Shown: piece by piece, positions 51,576 to 59,772 of the stretch
Layout of the letters: each line of letters opens with the position of its first letter
Position numbering within the stretch: the first letter of the stretch is position 1
DNA from: Sphingomonas sp. BK235
GTDB taxonomy: Bacteria; Pseudomonadota; Alphaproteobacteria; Sphingomonadales; Sphingomonadaceae
Assembly (NCBI RefSeq): GCF_004345855.1
Contig: NZ_SLXN01000001.1
Location: forward strand, 186,001 to 250,000
Length of the DNA stretch: 64,000 nucleotides
Direction of reading: 5' to 3'
Notes under the pieces: generated by a model
What the model saw: the letters and a program-made list of their open reading frames with translations, nothing else
Database searches by the model: none
Told to the model about the DNA's origin: nothing
Position numbers and translations under genes: made by a program

Positions 51576-53870
51576 CTAGGCCAGGCTGAAGCTGCCGCTC
51601 ACGCCCTCCGCTTCGGCAGAGGGCGCGACCCACAGGCGGAAGGCGCCCGGCTCGACCGTCGGCGTCAGGTCGCGGCCGACGAACAGCAGGTCGTCGCGGC
51701 GCAAGGTGAAGGTCACCGTCTCGCGCGCGCCCGGCGCCAACGCGACGCGCCGGAACGCCTTGAGCTCGCGCACCGGGCGCGTCACGCTCGCGGCGACGTC
51801 ATGGACGTAAAGCTGCACCACTTCCTCCGCGGCGTGGCGCCCGCGGTTGGTCACGGTCGCGCGCACCGTCAGCGTGCCACCGGGCTCGAGCCGCTGCGTG
51901 CTCAGCGACAGCCCCGAATAGACGATCTCGCCATAGGTGAGGCCGTGGCCGAAGGGGAACAGCGCGCTCTGCGCGAACTCGCGATAATGCGCCTTGAACG
52001 GCTGGAGCGGCCCCGGCGGGTTGGGGCGCCCGGTGGTCTTGTGCGCGTAATAATAGGGCACCTGACCCGTCGCGCGCGGGAAGGACACGGGCAAACGCGC
52101 GGAGGGTGCGACCGCGCCGAACAGCATGTCGGCGATCGCCGGCCCGTCCTGCGAGCCGAGGAACCAGGTCACCGCGATCGCGCGCGCGCCGAGCAATGCC
52201 GGGTCGAGCGCCAGCGCGCGCCCGGTGCGCAGCAGCACCACGACCGGGGTGCCCGTCGCCAGCACCGCGCGCGCCAAGGCGAGCTGCGGCTCGGGCACGT
52301 CGATCGCCGAGCGCGACTGCGCCTCGCCCGACATGTCCTGCGCCTCGCCGATCGCGAGCACCGCGACCTCGGCCGCGCGCGCCGCCGCGACCGCCGCGGC
52401 GATGCCGCCGGGCAAGGGCGCGTGGATCGCCGCCCCCGGGGTGACGCTGACCTGCGCCGCATCCGCCACCGCGGCGCGCACCGCGGTGGCGAGGTCGACC
52501 GCCTCGGCATCGCTGCCATAGACGTTCCACGGGCCGATCAGGTCATGCCGGCCGCTCGCGAACGGTCCGATCAGCGCGATCCGCCGGCCCGTCCGCGGCA
52601 GCGGCAGCAGCGCGCCCTCGTTCTTGAGCAGCACGATCGAGCGCGCCCCGGCCTCGCGCGCCAGCGCCAGCGTCGCCGGGGTGCGGACCTCGGCACGCTC
52701 GCGCGCGGGATCGATGCGGCGGAAGGGATCGTCGAAGAGGCCGAGCGCCACCTTGAGCGCCAGCACGCGACGCACCGCGGCGTCGAGCCGCTCGCCCGGC
52801 ACCTCGCCGCGCGCGACCAGATCGGGCAGATGCTTGATGTAGAAGCCGCTCTGCATCGACATGTCGACGCCGGCGAGGAAGGCGAGCTTGGTCGCCTCGC
52901 GCGCGTCGGCGGCGAGGCCGTGCGCGATCAGTTCCTCGTCGCCGGTATAGTCGGACACGACCAGCCCCGCGAAGCCCCATTGCCGCCGCAACACTTCGGT
53001 CAGCAGCCAGTCGTTGGCGGTGGCGGGCACGCCCGACAGCTCGTTGAAGGCCGCCATCACGGTGGGCGCGCCCGCCGCCAGCGCGGCCTCGAACGGCGGG
53101 AAGTAGATCTCGCGCAGCGTCCGCTCGGAGACGTCGACGCTGTTGTAATCGAGCCCGGCCTCGCCCGCGCCGTAAGCGACGAAATGCTTGGCGCAGGCGG
53201 CGACCGCGCGCGGATCGGCGAGGCCGTTCTCGCCCTGGAAGCCGCGCACCCGCGCCGCCGCCATCAGCCGCCCTAGCAGCACGTCCTCGCCGGCGCCCTC
53301 GACCCCGCGGCCCCAGCGCGCGTCGCGCGCGATGTCGACCATCGGCGCGAAGGTCCAGTCGATGCCCGACGCCGCCGCCTCCGCCCCCGCCGCACGCGCG
53401 GTGCGCCGCGCCAGCTCGGGGTCGAAGCTCGCCGCCTCGGCGAGCGGGACGGGGAAGACGGTGCGGAAGCCGTGGATGATGTCCGCGGCGAACAGCAGCG
53501 GGATCTTGAGGCGCGACCGGGTCACCGCGGCGCGCTGCATCCGCTGCGCCATCACCGCGCCATTGCCGTTGAACACCCCGGTGAGGCGGCCGCGCCGCAC
53601 CTCGGCGAGCTGCTGGTCGAAGCTGGCGCCGGCGCCGGCGGGGTTGAGCGCGGCGGCCGCGCCGCCCGCCCAGGCCGCGGCCATCAGCGTGAGCTGGCCC
53701 GCTTTCTCCTCCACCGTCATCCGCGCGATCAGCGCCTCGAACGCGGGCGGGAGCGGCGTCGCCGCGGCCTGGGCGAGCAAGGCGCGCGCGGGGCTCGCCG
53801 CCCAGGCCAGCGTCGCGCCCGCCCCCATCAGCCAGGCCCGGCGCGACGGGCGTGATGCGTCCTTGGTCAT
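51576..53870 (-). CDS. GH3 beta-glucosidase with Tat signal
   Basis: A 764-residue glycoside hydrolase. The ATG at 53870 follows GAGGGGACGAG and gives a twin-arginine leader (SRPSRRAWLMGAGATLAWAAS). The GH3 N-terminal barrel has KIPLLFAADIIHGFRTVFPVPLAEAASFD, CAKHFVAYGAGEAGLDYN and the nucleophile Asp in VVSDYTGDEE. The C-terminal domain includes IGPFASGRHDLIGPWNVYGSD and WFLGSQDGPAIADMLFG, and a fibronectin-III-like end (VRPVRELKAFRRVALAPG). GH3 enzymes of this layout act on beta-glucosides and gluco-oligosaccharides in the periplasm. It diverges from the LacI regulator, with a LacI-type operator between them. Confidence 0.93.
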   Translation of the reverse strand: MTKDASRPSRRAWLMGAGATLAWAASPARALLAQAAATPLPPAFEALIARMTVEEKAGQLTLMAAAWAGGAAAALNPAGAGASFDQQLAEVRRGRLTGVFNGNGAVMAQRMQRAAVTRSRLKIPLLFAADIIHGFRTVFPVPLAEAASFDPELARRTARAAGAEAAASGIDWTFAPMVDIARDARWGRGVEGAGEDVLLGRLMAAARVRGFQGENGLADPRAVAACAKHFVAYGAGEAGLDYNSVDVSERTLREIYFPPFEAALAAGAPTVMAAFNELSGVPATANDWLLTEVLRRQWGFAGLVVSDYTGDEELIAHGLAADAREATKLAFLAGVDMSMQSGFYIKHLPDLVARGEVPGERLDAAVRRVLALKVALGLFDDPFRRIDPARERAEVRTPATLALAREAGARSIVLLKNEGALLPLPRTGRRIALIGPFASGRHDLIGPWNVYGSDAEAVDLATAVRAAVADAAQVSVTPGAAIHAPLPGGIAAAVAAARAAEVAVLAIGEAQDMSGEAQSRSAIDVPEPQLALARAVLATGTPVVVLLRTGRALALDPALLGARAIAVTWFLGSQDGPAIADMLFGAVAPSARLPVSFPRATGQVPYYYAHKTTGRPNPPGPLQPFKAHYREFAQSALFPFGHGLTYGEIVYSGLSLSTQRLEPGGTLTVRATVTNRGRHAAEEVVQLYVHDVAASVTRPVRELKAFRRVALAPGARETVTFTLRRDDLLFVGRDLTPTVEPGAFRLWVAPSAEAEGVSGSFSLA

Positions 53871-53927
53871 GACTCGTCCCCTCATGCGCTGTCGTGCGCG
53901 GCAGGATTGATCGTCTCCGCTGATACG

Positions 53928-53941
53928 TGTAAACGGTTACA
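53928..53941. promoter_or_regulatory. LacI-type operator between the GH3 and LacI genes
   Basis: TGTAAACGGTTACA is a near-perfect palindrome (12 of 14 positions symmetric) of the TGTAA-CG-TTACA kind typical of LacI-family repressors in carbohydrate loci. It lies 58 bases before the GH3 start and 61 before the LacI start, so one bound dimer would affect both. Confidence 0.75.
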
Positions 53942-54001
53942 TCATCGACGGCAATGCGCTGGCGCGGCGCCGTTTCGAGGAGAGGACGTTTCCGCCGGCC
54001 G

Positions 54002-55018
54002 ATGCCGCACGCCACGATCCGCGATGTCGCCCGCGAGGCGGAGGTGTCGGTCGCCTCGGTCTCGCGCGCGCTCAATGGACATGAGCGGGTGCGGCCCGAG
54101 CTGCGCGCGCGCGTCCAGGCGGCGGCGGCGCGGCTCGGCTATGTGCCGCACGCGGGTGCGCGCAGCCTCAGCCTCGCGCGCACCTCGGCGATCGGGGTGG
54201 TGCTGCCCGATCTGCACGGCGAATTCTTCTCCGAGCTGCTGCGCGGCATGGATCGCGAGGCGGCGGCGCAGCGGTTGGCGCTGCTGCTCACCGTGCTGCA
54301 GGACGGGCGCGGGCTCGACACCGTGGCGGCGCTGCGCGGGCAGGTCGACGGGCTGGTGGTGATGGCGCCGCAGCTGCGTGCGGAGGAGCTGCGCGCGCAT
54401 CTGCCGCGTGGGCTCGCCGCGGTGCTGCTCAATTGTGCGCCCGAGCTGGAGGCCGCGGCGGCGCTGCGGATCGACAATGCCGCCGGGGCAGCGGCGATGG
54501 TGGCGCATCTCGTCGCCGGCGGCGCGCGCGTGATCGCGCACCTGACCGGCCCCGCGGGCAACGTCGACGCGGAGGAACGCCGCGCCGGTGCGCGCGCCGC
54601 GGCCACGGCGGCGGGGGTGACGCTGATCGAGATCGCGGGTGATTTCGGCGAGGCGAGCGGGGCCGCCGCGGGCGAGCAGATCGCGTGCGGGGCGGTGCGC
54701 GCGGACGCCTTGTTCGCCGCCAACGACGAGATGGCGATCGGCGCGCTGGTGGCGCTGCGCCGCGGTGGGATCGGCGTGCCCGATCAGGTGCAGGTCGCCG
54801 GTTTCGACGACATCCCGCTGGCGCGGCTGGTGACGCCCGCGCTGACGACGATGCGCGTCGACATCGCCGCGCTGGGCGCGCTCGCGGTGCGTCGACTGGC
54901 GACACGGATCGCGCGGGCGCGTGAGGGGTTTGTGGATGAGGCTGTCATCGCCGAGGCGCTCGCGCCGCGGCTGGTGGTGCGCGACACGACAAGAGAAACA
55001 AACAGGGAAGAGAGATGA
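54002..55018 (+). CDS. LacI family transcriptional repressor
   Basis: A 338-residue regulator. The DNA-binding headpiece covers residues 4-60 (TIRDVAREAEVSVASVSRALNG with the hinge YVPHAGARSLSLARTSAIGVV), then the sugar-binding core (ADALFAANDEMAIGALVALRRGG, VQVAGFDDIPLARLVTPALTTMRVDI). It should bind the operator at 53928-53941 and be released by a sugar made from the substrate of this locus. Its stop overlaps the start of the TonB receptor by four bases (ATGA), so receptor and repressor are one transcript. Confidence 0.94.
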   Translation: MPHATIRDVAREAEVSVASVSRALNGHERVRPELRARVQAAAARLGYVPHAGARSLSLARTSAIGVVLPDLHGEFFSELLRGMDREAAAQRLALLLTVLQDGRGLDTVAALRGQVDGLVVMAPQLRAEELRAHLPRGLAAVLLNCAPELEAAAALRIDNAAGAAAMVAHLVAGGARVIAHLTGPAGNVDAEERRAGARAAATAAGVTLIEIAGDFGEASGAAAGEQIACGAVRADALFAANDEMAIGALVALRRGGIGVPDQVQVAGFDDIPLARLVTPALTTMRVDIAALGALAVRRLATRIARAREGFVDEAVIAEALAPRLVVRDTTRETNREER

Positions 55019-58000
55019 TGAGGAACCAGGCCTTCCGACTGGCGCTCGCTGGAGCGACCATGCTGGCGAGCGGCACCGTCGCGGTGACGCCCGCCGCGGC
55101 GCAGACGAGCACGGCGACGCTGCGCGGCCAGGTGCGTGACGGCGCCGGGGCCGCGGTGGCGCGCGCGAGCGTGACCGTCACGAGCACCGGCACCAACCAG
55201 GCCTATCGCGCCACCAGCGCGGCGAACGGCAGCTATGTCGTCAACGGACTGCGCCCGGGCCAGTATCGCATCGTCGCGACCGGGGGGGACGGGGCGCGCT
55301 TCGAGCGCGTCGTCACGATCGCGATCGGCCAGTCGGCGACGGTCGATATCGTGCTCGCCGCCGCGCCGGCGCAGCCCAGTGCCGCGCCCGGTCAGCAGCC
55401 CGACGCGAGCGGCGCGGAAGTGACCGCCGGTGGCGCGGGCGAGGCCGCGCCCGGTGACATCGTGGTCACCGGCACGCGCCTGGCGGAGACGCGCACCAGC
55501 GAGATCGCCACCAACGTCAGCCAGGAGCAGATCCGGACGCTGCCGCAGACCGATCGCAACTTCCTGAGCTTCGCCGCGCTCGCGCCGGGCGTGAAGTATA
55601 ACGACAGCGAGACCGACAAGGGCTTTCGCTCGGGCGCGGCGACGGCCAGCCAGGTCAACGTCTTCATCGATGGCGTCTCGCTCAAGAACAAGCTGCGCGA
55701 GGGCGGCGTCGCCGGGCAGCAGAACAGCCGGGGCAATCCGTTCGGCCAGCTCGCGGTGCAGGAATTCCGCGTGCTGACGCAGAACTACAAGGCCGAGTAC
55801 GAGCAGGCCGGCTCCGCGATCATCACCTCGGTGACCAAGTCGGGCACCAACGAGTTCCACGGCGAGGTCTTCGGCCAATATACCGACAAGTCGCTGACCG
55901 AGAAGAGCTACATCGACCGGCGCGAGGGCCGCGCCAAGCCCGATTTCGAACGCAAGCAATACGGTGCCTCGCTCGGCGGCCCGATCATCAAGGACAAATT
56001 GTTCTTCTTCGCGGCCTATGAGGGCAACGACCAGGATCGCGCCTTCAACGTCCAGTCGACCGGCAGCGCCGCGGCGATCGAGGAGTTCGAGCGCTTCTCG
56101 GGGCGCCGGCTGTCGGAGTTCGAGGGCGCGTTCGTCAGCCCGTTCCGCAGCGACTTCTACTTCGGCAAGCTGACCCTCACCCCCGACGCGCAGAACACCT
56201 TCGACTTCTCGTTCAGCCGGCGCGACGAGACCGATATCCAGAACTTCGGTGACAACGTCAGCTACGAGAATGCCGAGAACAAGCGTAATCGCGTCGACAC
56301 CTATCTCTACAAATGGACCCATGCGGGTGAGGGCTTCACCAACGAGTTTAACGCCAATTACCTAAATTACACGTTCAACCCGGTGTCGCTGAACCCCGAC
56401 CTGCCGACGTTCGATTACGGCAACGTGATCGTTTTCGGCGGAAAGGATTCGACCCGCAAGGAGACCCAGACCAGCTACACGCTGCGCGACGATCTCACCG
56501 TCACCGCGGTGGAAAACCATGTCTTCAAGTTCGGCGCGCGCGTCGAGGTGACCGACATCGAGTTCATCAACAACGCCTATCTCCAGCCGCGCTACACGTT
56601 CGCGCGGGGTGACAATGCCGGGACGCCCGACGATCCCAGCGACGATCTCTCCTTCGCCTTCCCGAGCGAGGCGCGGCTGGGTCTGGGCAACGGACGCGTG
56701 CGCGGCTCGAACACCCAGTTCGGCATCTATGTCCAGGACGATTGGGATATCACCGAGACGCTCGAGCTCAACCTCGGCGTGCGCTGGGACGTGGAGAGCA
56801 ACGCCAAGAACAACGGCTTCATCACGCCCCCGAACGCTGCCGCGGCGCTGCGCTCGCTGCCCGCGACGGATTATTTCAATCCCGAGGATTATATCTCGAC
56901 CGGCAGCAATCGCCGCGCGTTCAAGGGCGCGATCGCGCCGCGCGTCGGCTTCTCCTGGGACATCAAGAACGACCAGTCGACCGTCATCTTCGGCGGCGCG
57001 GGACGTTATTATGACCGCAACAATTTCAACAACACGGTCGACGAGCTCAGCCGCACCATCAACCCGGTCGGTCTGTTCCGCTTCTCGCCCAACGGCACGC
57101 CGCGCAACGGCCAGCCGACCACCGCGTGGGATCCGCGTTACCTGACGCGCGACGGCCTGTTGTCGCTGATCTCGACCAATCCCGAGACCGGCCTTCCCGA
57201 GTTGCTCGCCACCAAGAACAATACGAAGCCGCCGGTCAATGACCAGGTCTCGCTCGGCGTGCGCCAGCGCGTGGGCGATTTCCGCGTGTCGCTGAGCGGT
57301 TCGTATCAGCGCGGGCGCAACGGCTATACCTATCTGTTCGCGACGCGGCAGAATGGCGGGACGGGGCCGTGCTGTGACAATGCGCTGCTCACCAACGTCC
57401 GCGCGCTGGGTTATCAGCAGGTGCTGATCGGTTATGACGGGCTCGACACGCGCTACAAGGCGCTCTTCCTGACGATCGACAAGGATTACACGCGCGCCTC
57501 GGGCTGGGGCGTCAACATCGCCTACACCCTCGGCAAGGGCGAGAAGAACGGCGGCGATCTGTTCAGCCTCGATGCGGTGACACCCGACGGCTATGGCTGG
57601 CGACCCACTGTCGGCGACGAGCGCCACCGCGTCGTCCTGTCCGGCATCGTCGACCTGCCGCTCGGCTTCCAATTCTCGACGCTCACGACGCTGGGCAGCG
57701 GCGAGGCGTACAATATCACCGACGAGACCAATGGTACCCAGCCGGGCCAGCGCGTGTTTCGTACCGGCTATCCCGAGAAGAACTGCATCAAGGGTGTCTT
57801 CGCCTTCTGCGAGGTCAATCTGACGCTGGCGAAGAAATTCCGCGTGATCGGGCCGGACGACAATCTCGAATTCGCGGTCGACGTTTTGAACGCCTTCAAC
57901 AACAAGAACTTCGCTGGTTTCGACGAGGCGCTCAATCTCAGCGCGACGCCGCCGGATCTGCTCGAGGCGCCCAATGCGGCGAACGCGCAGCGGCTGCTCA

Positions 58001-58044
58001 CGCTGCCGCGTCGTATCCAGTTCCGTGTGGGGTATCGCTTCTGA
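55015..58044 (+). CDS. Oar-like TonB-dependent receptor with carboxypeptidase-regulatory-like N-terminal domain
   Basis: A 1009-residue outer-membrane receptor. After a signal peptide (LALAGATMLASGTVAVTPAAAQ) comes a CarboxypepD_reg-like Ig-fold domain (STATLRGQVRDGAGAAVARASVTV, NGLRPGQYRIVATG), then the plug (GDIVVTGTRLAETRTSEIATN) and an Oar-like barrel (QQNSRGNPFGQLAVQEFRVLTQ, YKAEYEQAGSAIITSVTKSGTNEFHG). It ends IQFRVGYRF. Receptors of this class in sphingomonads import oligosaccharides. It is translationally coupled to the LacI gene and 85 bases ahead of the GH144-like gene, so it is likely the uptake part of the system. Confidence 0.93.
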   Translation: MMRNQAFRLALAGATMLASGTVAVTPAAAQTSTATLRGQVRDGAGAAVARASVTVTSTGTNQAYRATSAANGSYVVNGLRPGQYRIVATGGDGARFERVVTIAIGQSATVDIVLAAAPAQPSAAPGQQPDASGAEVTAGGAGEAAPGDIVVTGTRLAETRTSEIATNVSQEQIRTLPQTDRNFLSFAALAPGVKYNDSETDKGFRSGAATASQVNVFIDGVSLKNKLREGGVAGQQNSRGNPFGQLAVQEFRVLTQNYKAEYEQAGSAIITSVTKSGTNEFHGEVFGQYTDKSLTEKSYIDRREGRAKPDFERKQYGASLGGPIIKDKLFFFAAYEGNDQDRAFNVQSTGSAAAIEEFERFSGRRLSEFEGAFVSPFRSDFYFGKLTLTPDAQNTFDFSFSRRDETDIQNFGDNVSYENAENKRNRVDTYLYKWTHAGEGFTNEFNANYLNYTFNPVSLNPDLPTFDYGNVIVFGGKDSTRKETQTSYTLRDDLTVTAVENHVFKFGARVEVTDIEFINNAYLQPRYTFARGDNAGTPDDPSDDLSFAFPSEARLGLGNGRVRGSNTQFGIYVQDDWDITETLELNLGVRWDVESNAKNNGFITPPNAAAALRSLPATDYFNPEDYISTGSNRRAFKGAIAPRVGFSWDIKNDQSTVIFGGAGRYYDRNNFNNTVDELSRTINPVGLFRFSPNGTPRNGQPTTAWDPRYLTRDGLLSLISTNPETGLPELLATKNNTKPPVNDQVSLGVRQRVGDFRVSLSGSYQRGRNGYTYLFATRQNGGTGPCCDNALLTNVRALGYQQVLIGYDGLDTRYKALFLTIDKDYTRASGWGVNIAYTLGKGEKNGGDLFSLDAVTPDGYGWRPTVGDERHRVVLSGIVDLPLGFQFSTLTTLGSGEAYNITDETNGTQPGQRVFRTGYPEKNCIKGVFAFCEVNLTLAKKFRVIGPDDNLEFAVDVLNAFNNKNFAGFDEALNLSATPPDLLEAPNAANAQRLLTLPRRIQFRVGYRF

Positions 58045-58129
58045 TGGATCCAGTCGTCCTGTCCGTGCCGGGGCACCGCCGCAGCGTCGCCGCCATCGAC
58101 CGACGGTCGCGCGGGGGTGATCAGCACGC

Positions 58130-59590
58130 ATGATCCTCGACCGACGTGACATGTTGCGCACCGTCGCGCTGGGTGGCGCGGCGCTCGCGGGCGGGTGCGC
58201 CGCGCCCGCGCCGCGCGTCCCGCGGCTCGCCTTCCCCGGCGTGCTGCCCGAGCTGGGCACCACGCCGGCGTCGGCGAGCGACCCGCTGATGGACGACATC
58301 CAGAAGCGCACCGTCAGCTTCTTCTGGAACACCACCGACCAGGTGATGGGGCTCGCGCCCGATCGCTGGCCGACCCCGAGCTTCGCCTCGATCGCGGCGG
58401 TCGGTTTCGCGTTGACCACCTATCCGATCGCGGTGACGCGCGGCTGGATCACGCGCCCGGCGGCAGCAGAGCGGACGCTCACCACCCTGCGCTTCTTCGC
58501 CGAGGCGCCGCAGGGGCCGGGCGACGACACCAGCGGCTACAAGGGCTTCTTCTATCACTTCCTCGGAACCACCAAGGGGCATCGCTTCGCGCGCTGCGAG
58601 CTATCGACGATCGACACCGCGCTGCTGCTCGGCGGCGTGCTGTTCGCGCAGACCTGGTTCGACGATCCCACCGACGCGCGCGAGAAGCAGATCCGCGACC
58701 TCGCCGACCAGATCTACCGCGCGGTCGAGTGGGACTGGATCACGCCGCGCGCGCCCTTCGTGGCGATGGGCTGGCATCCTGAGAGCGGCTTCATCGGCTC
58801 CGACTGGAACATCTACAACGAGAGCCTGATCCTCTACGTGCTCGCGCTCGGCTCGCCGACGCACGCGCTGCCGCCGACCACCTGGGCGGAATGGACCGAT
58901 CGCTTCGATCCGTCGTGGGACGAGAAGTACGACAATCCCTTCACCGCTTTCCCGCCGCTGTTCGGGCACCAGTATAGCCAGGTGTGGCTCGACTTCCGCG
59001 GCGTGCGCGACGCTTATTCGATCCGTCGCGGGCTCGACTATTTCGAGAACAGCCGGCGCGCGACCTATGCGCAGCGGCGCTATTGCATCAACAATCCGCC
59101 GGGCTGGCGCGGCTATGACGAGAACGTCTGGGGCCTCACCGCGTGCGACGGGCCGGGTGACTTCGTCCGCGAGATCGACGGGCGCAACCGCGAGTTCTTC
59201 TCCTACTCGGCGCGCGGCCCGGGCGACCGTGACGACGGCACGATCGCGCCGACCGCGGCGCTCGGCTCGATCGCCTTCGCGCCCGAGATCGTGCTGCCCG
59301 CCGCGCGCGAGATGTACCAGCGCTACGGCACCGCGATCTACGGCCAGTACGGCTTCTTCGACAGCTTCAACCCGACGCTGACGCTGCCGAACGTCCCGCT
59401 CAAGCACGGCAAGGTGATGCCCGGCATCGGCTGGGTGGCGAGCGACTATCTCGGCATCGACCAGGGGCCGATCGCCTGCATGATCGAGAATTGGCGCAGC
59501 GGGCTGATCTGGAAGACGATGCAGCGCAACCCGTACGTGCGCGCCGGGCTGGAGCGGGCCGGGTTCAAGGGCGGGTGGATGGGGAGCTGA
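58130..59590 (+). CDS. PF10091 family glucoamylase-like lipoprotein, GH144-type (possible endo-beta-1,2-glucanase)
   Basis: A 486-residue exported enzyme. It begins with a twin-arginine signal (LDRRDMLRTVALGGAALAGG) followed by a Cys that fits a lipobox, so it is likely a lipoprotein. The rest is an (alpha/alpha)-barrel type catalytic domain: SFFWNTTDQVMGLAPDRWP, IAAVGFALTTYPIAVTRGW, CELSTIDTALLLGGVLF, HPESGFIGSDWNIYNESLILYVLALGS, IDQGPIACMIENWRSGLIWK. Such sequences are classed under Glycoamylase (PF10091), the fold to which the GH144 endo-beta-1,2-glucanases belong. The neighbouring GH3 glucosidase would finish the oligosaccharides. The substrate is inferred. Confidence 0.82.
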   Translation: MILDRRDMLRTVALGGAALAGGCAAPAPRVPRLAFPGVLPELGTTPASASDPLMDDIQKRTVSFFWNTTDQVMGLAPDRWPTPSFASIAAVGFALTTYPIAVTRGWITRPAAAERTLTTLRFFAEAPQGPGDDTSGYKGFFYHFLGTTKGHRFARCELSTIDTALLLGGVLFAQTWFDDPTDAREKQIRDLADQIYRAVEWDWITPRAPFVAMGWHPESGFIGSDWNIYNESLILYVLALGSPTHALPPTTWAEWTDRFDPSWDEKYDNPFTAFPPLFGHQYSQVWLDFRGVRDAYSIRRGLDYFENSRRATYAQRRYCINNPPGWRGYDENVWGLTACDGPGDFVREIDGRNREFFSYSARGPGDRDDGTIAPTAALGSIAFAPEIVLPAAREMYQRYGTAIYGQYGFFDSFNPTLTLPNVPLKHGKVMPGIGWVASDYLGIDQGPIACMIENWRSGLIWKTMQRNPYVRAGLERAGFKGGWMGS

Positions 59591-59640
59591 GGGTGGCGGC
59601 TCGCGCGCCTGATCCGCGTCGTCCTTACCCCTCCTGAACC

Positions 59641-59734
59641 GTCATCCCGGCCTTGAGCCGGGATCCATCTGTCCGCGCAGGCGACGCTCGTGGCATCCGC
59701 GGCACCATGGATGCCGGGTCAAGCCCGGCATGAC
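59641..59734. repeat. Palindromic repeat element between convergent GH genes
   Basis: Arms 59641-59668 and 59707-59734 pair with four mismatches. The right arm's own inner pairing is kept by matching changes (GCCGGGTC-AAGCCCGGC), which shows the two arms evolve as separate hairpins. It separates the convergent PF10091 and GH29 genes. Confidence 0.8.
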
Positions 59735-59772
59735 GGGAGGGCGCGTTCGGGGTCAGCGCGGTGCGCGCCTGC

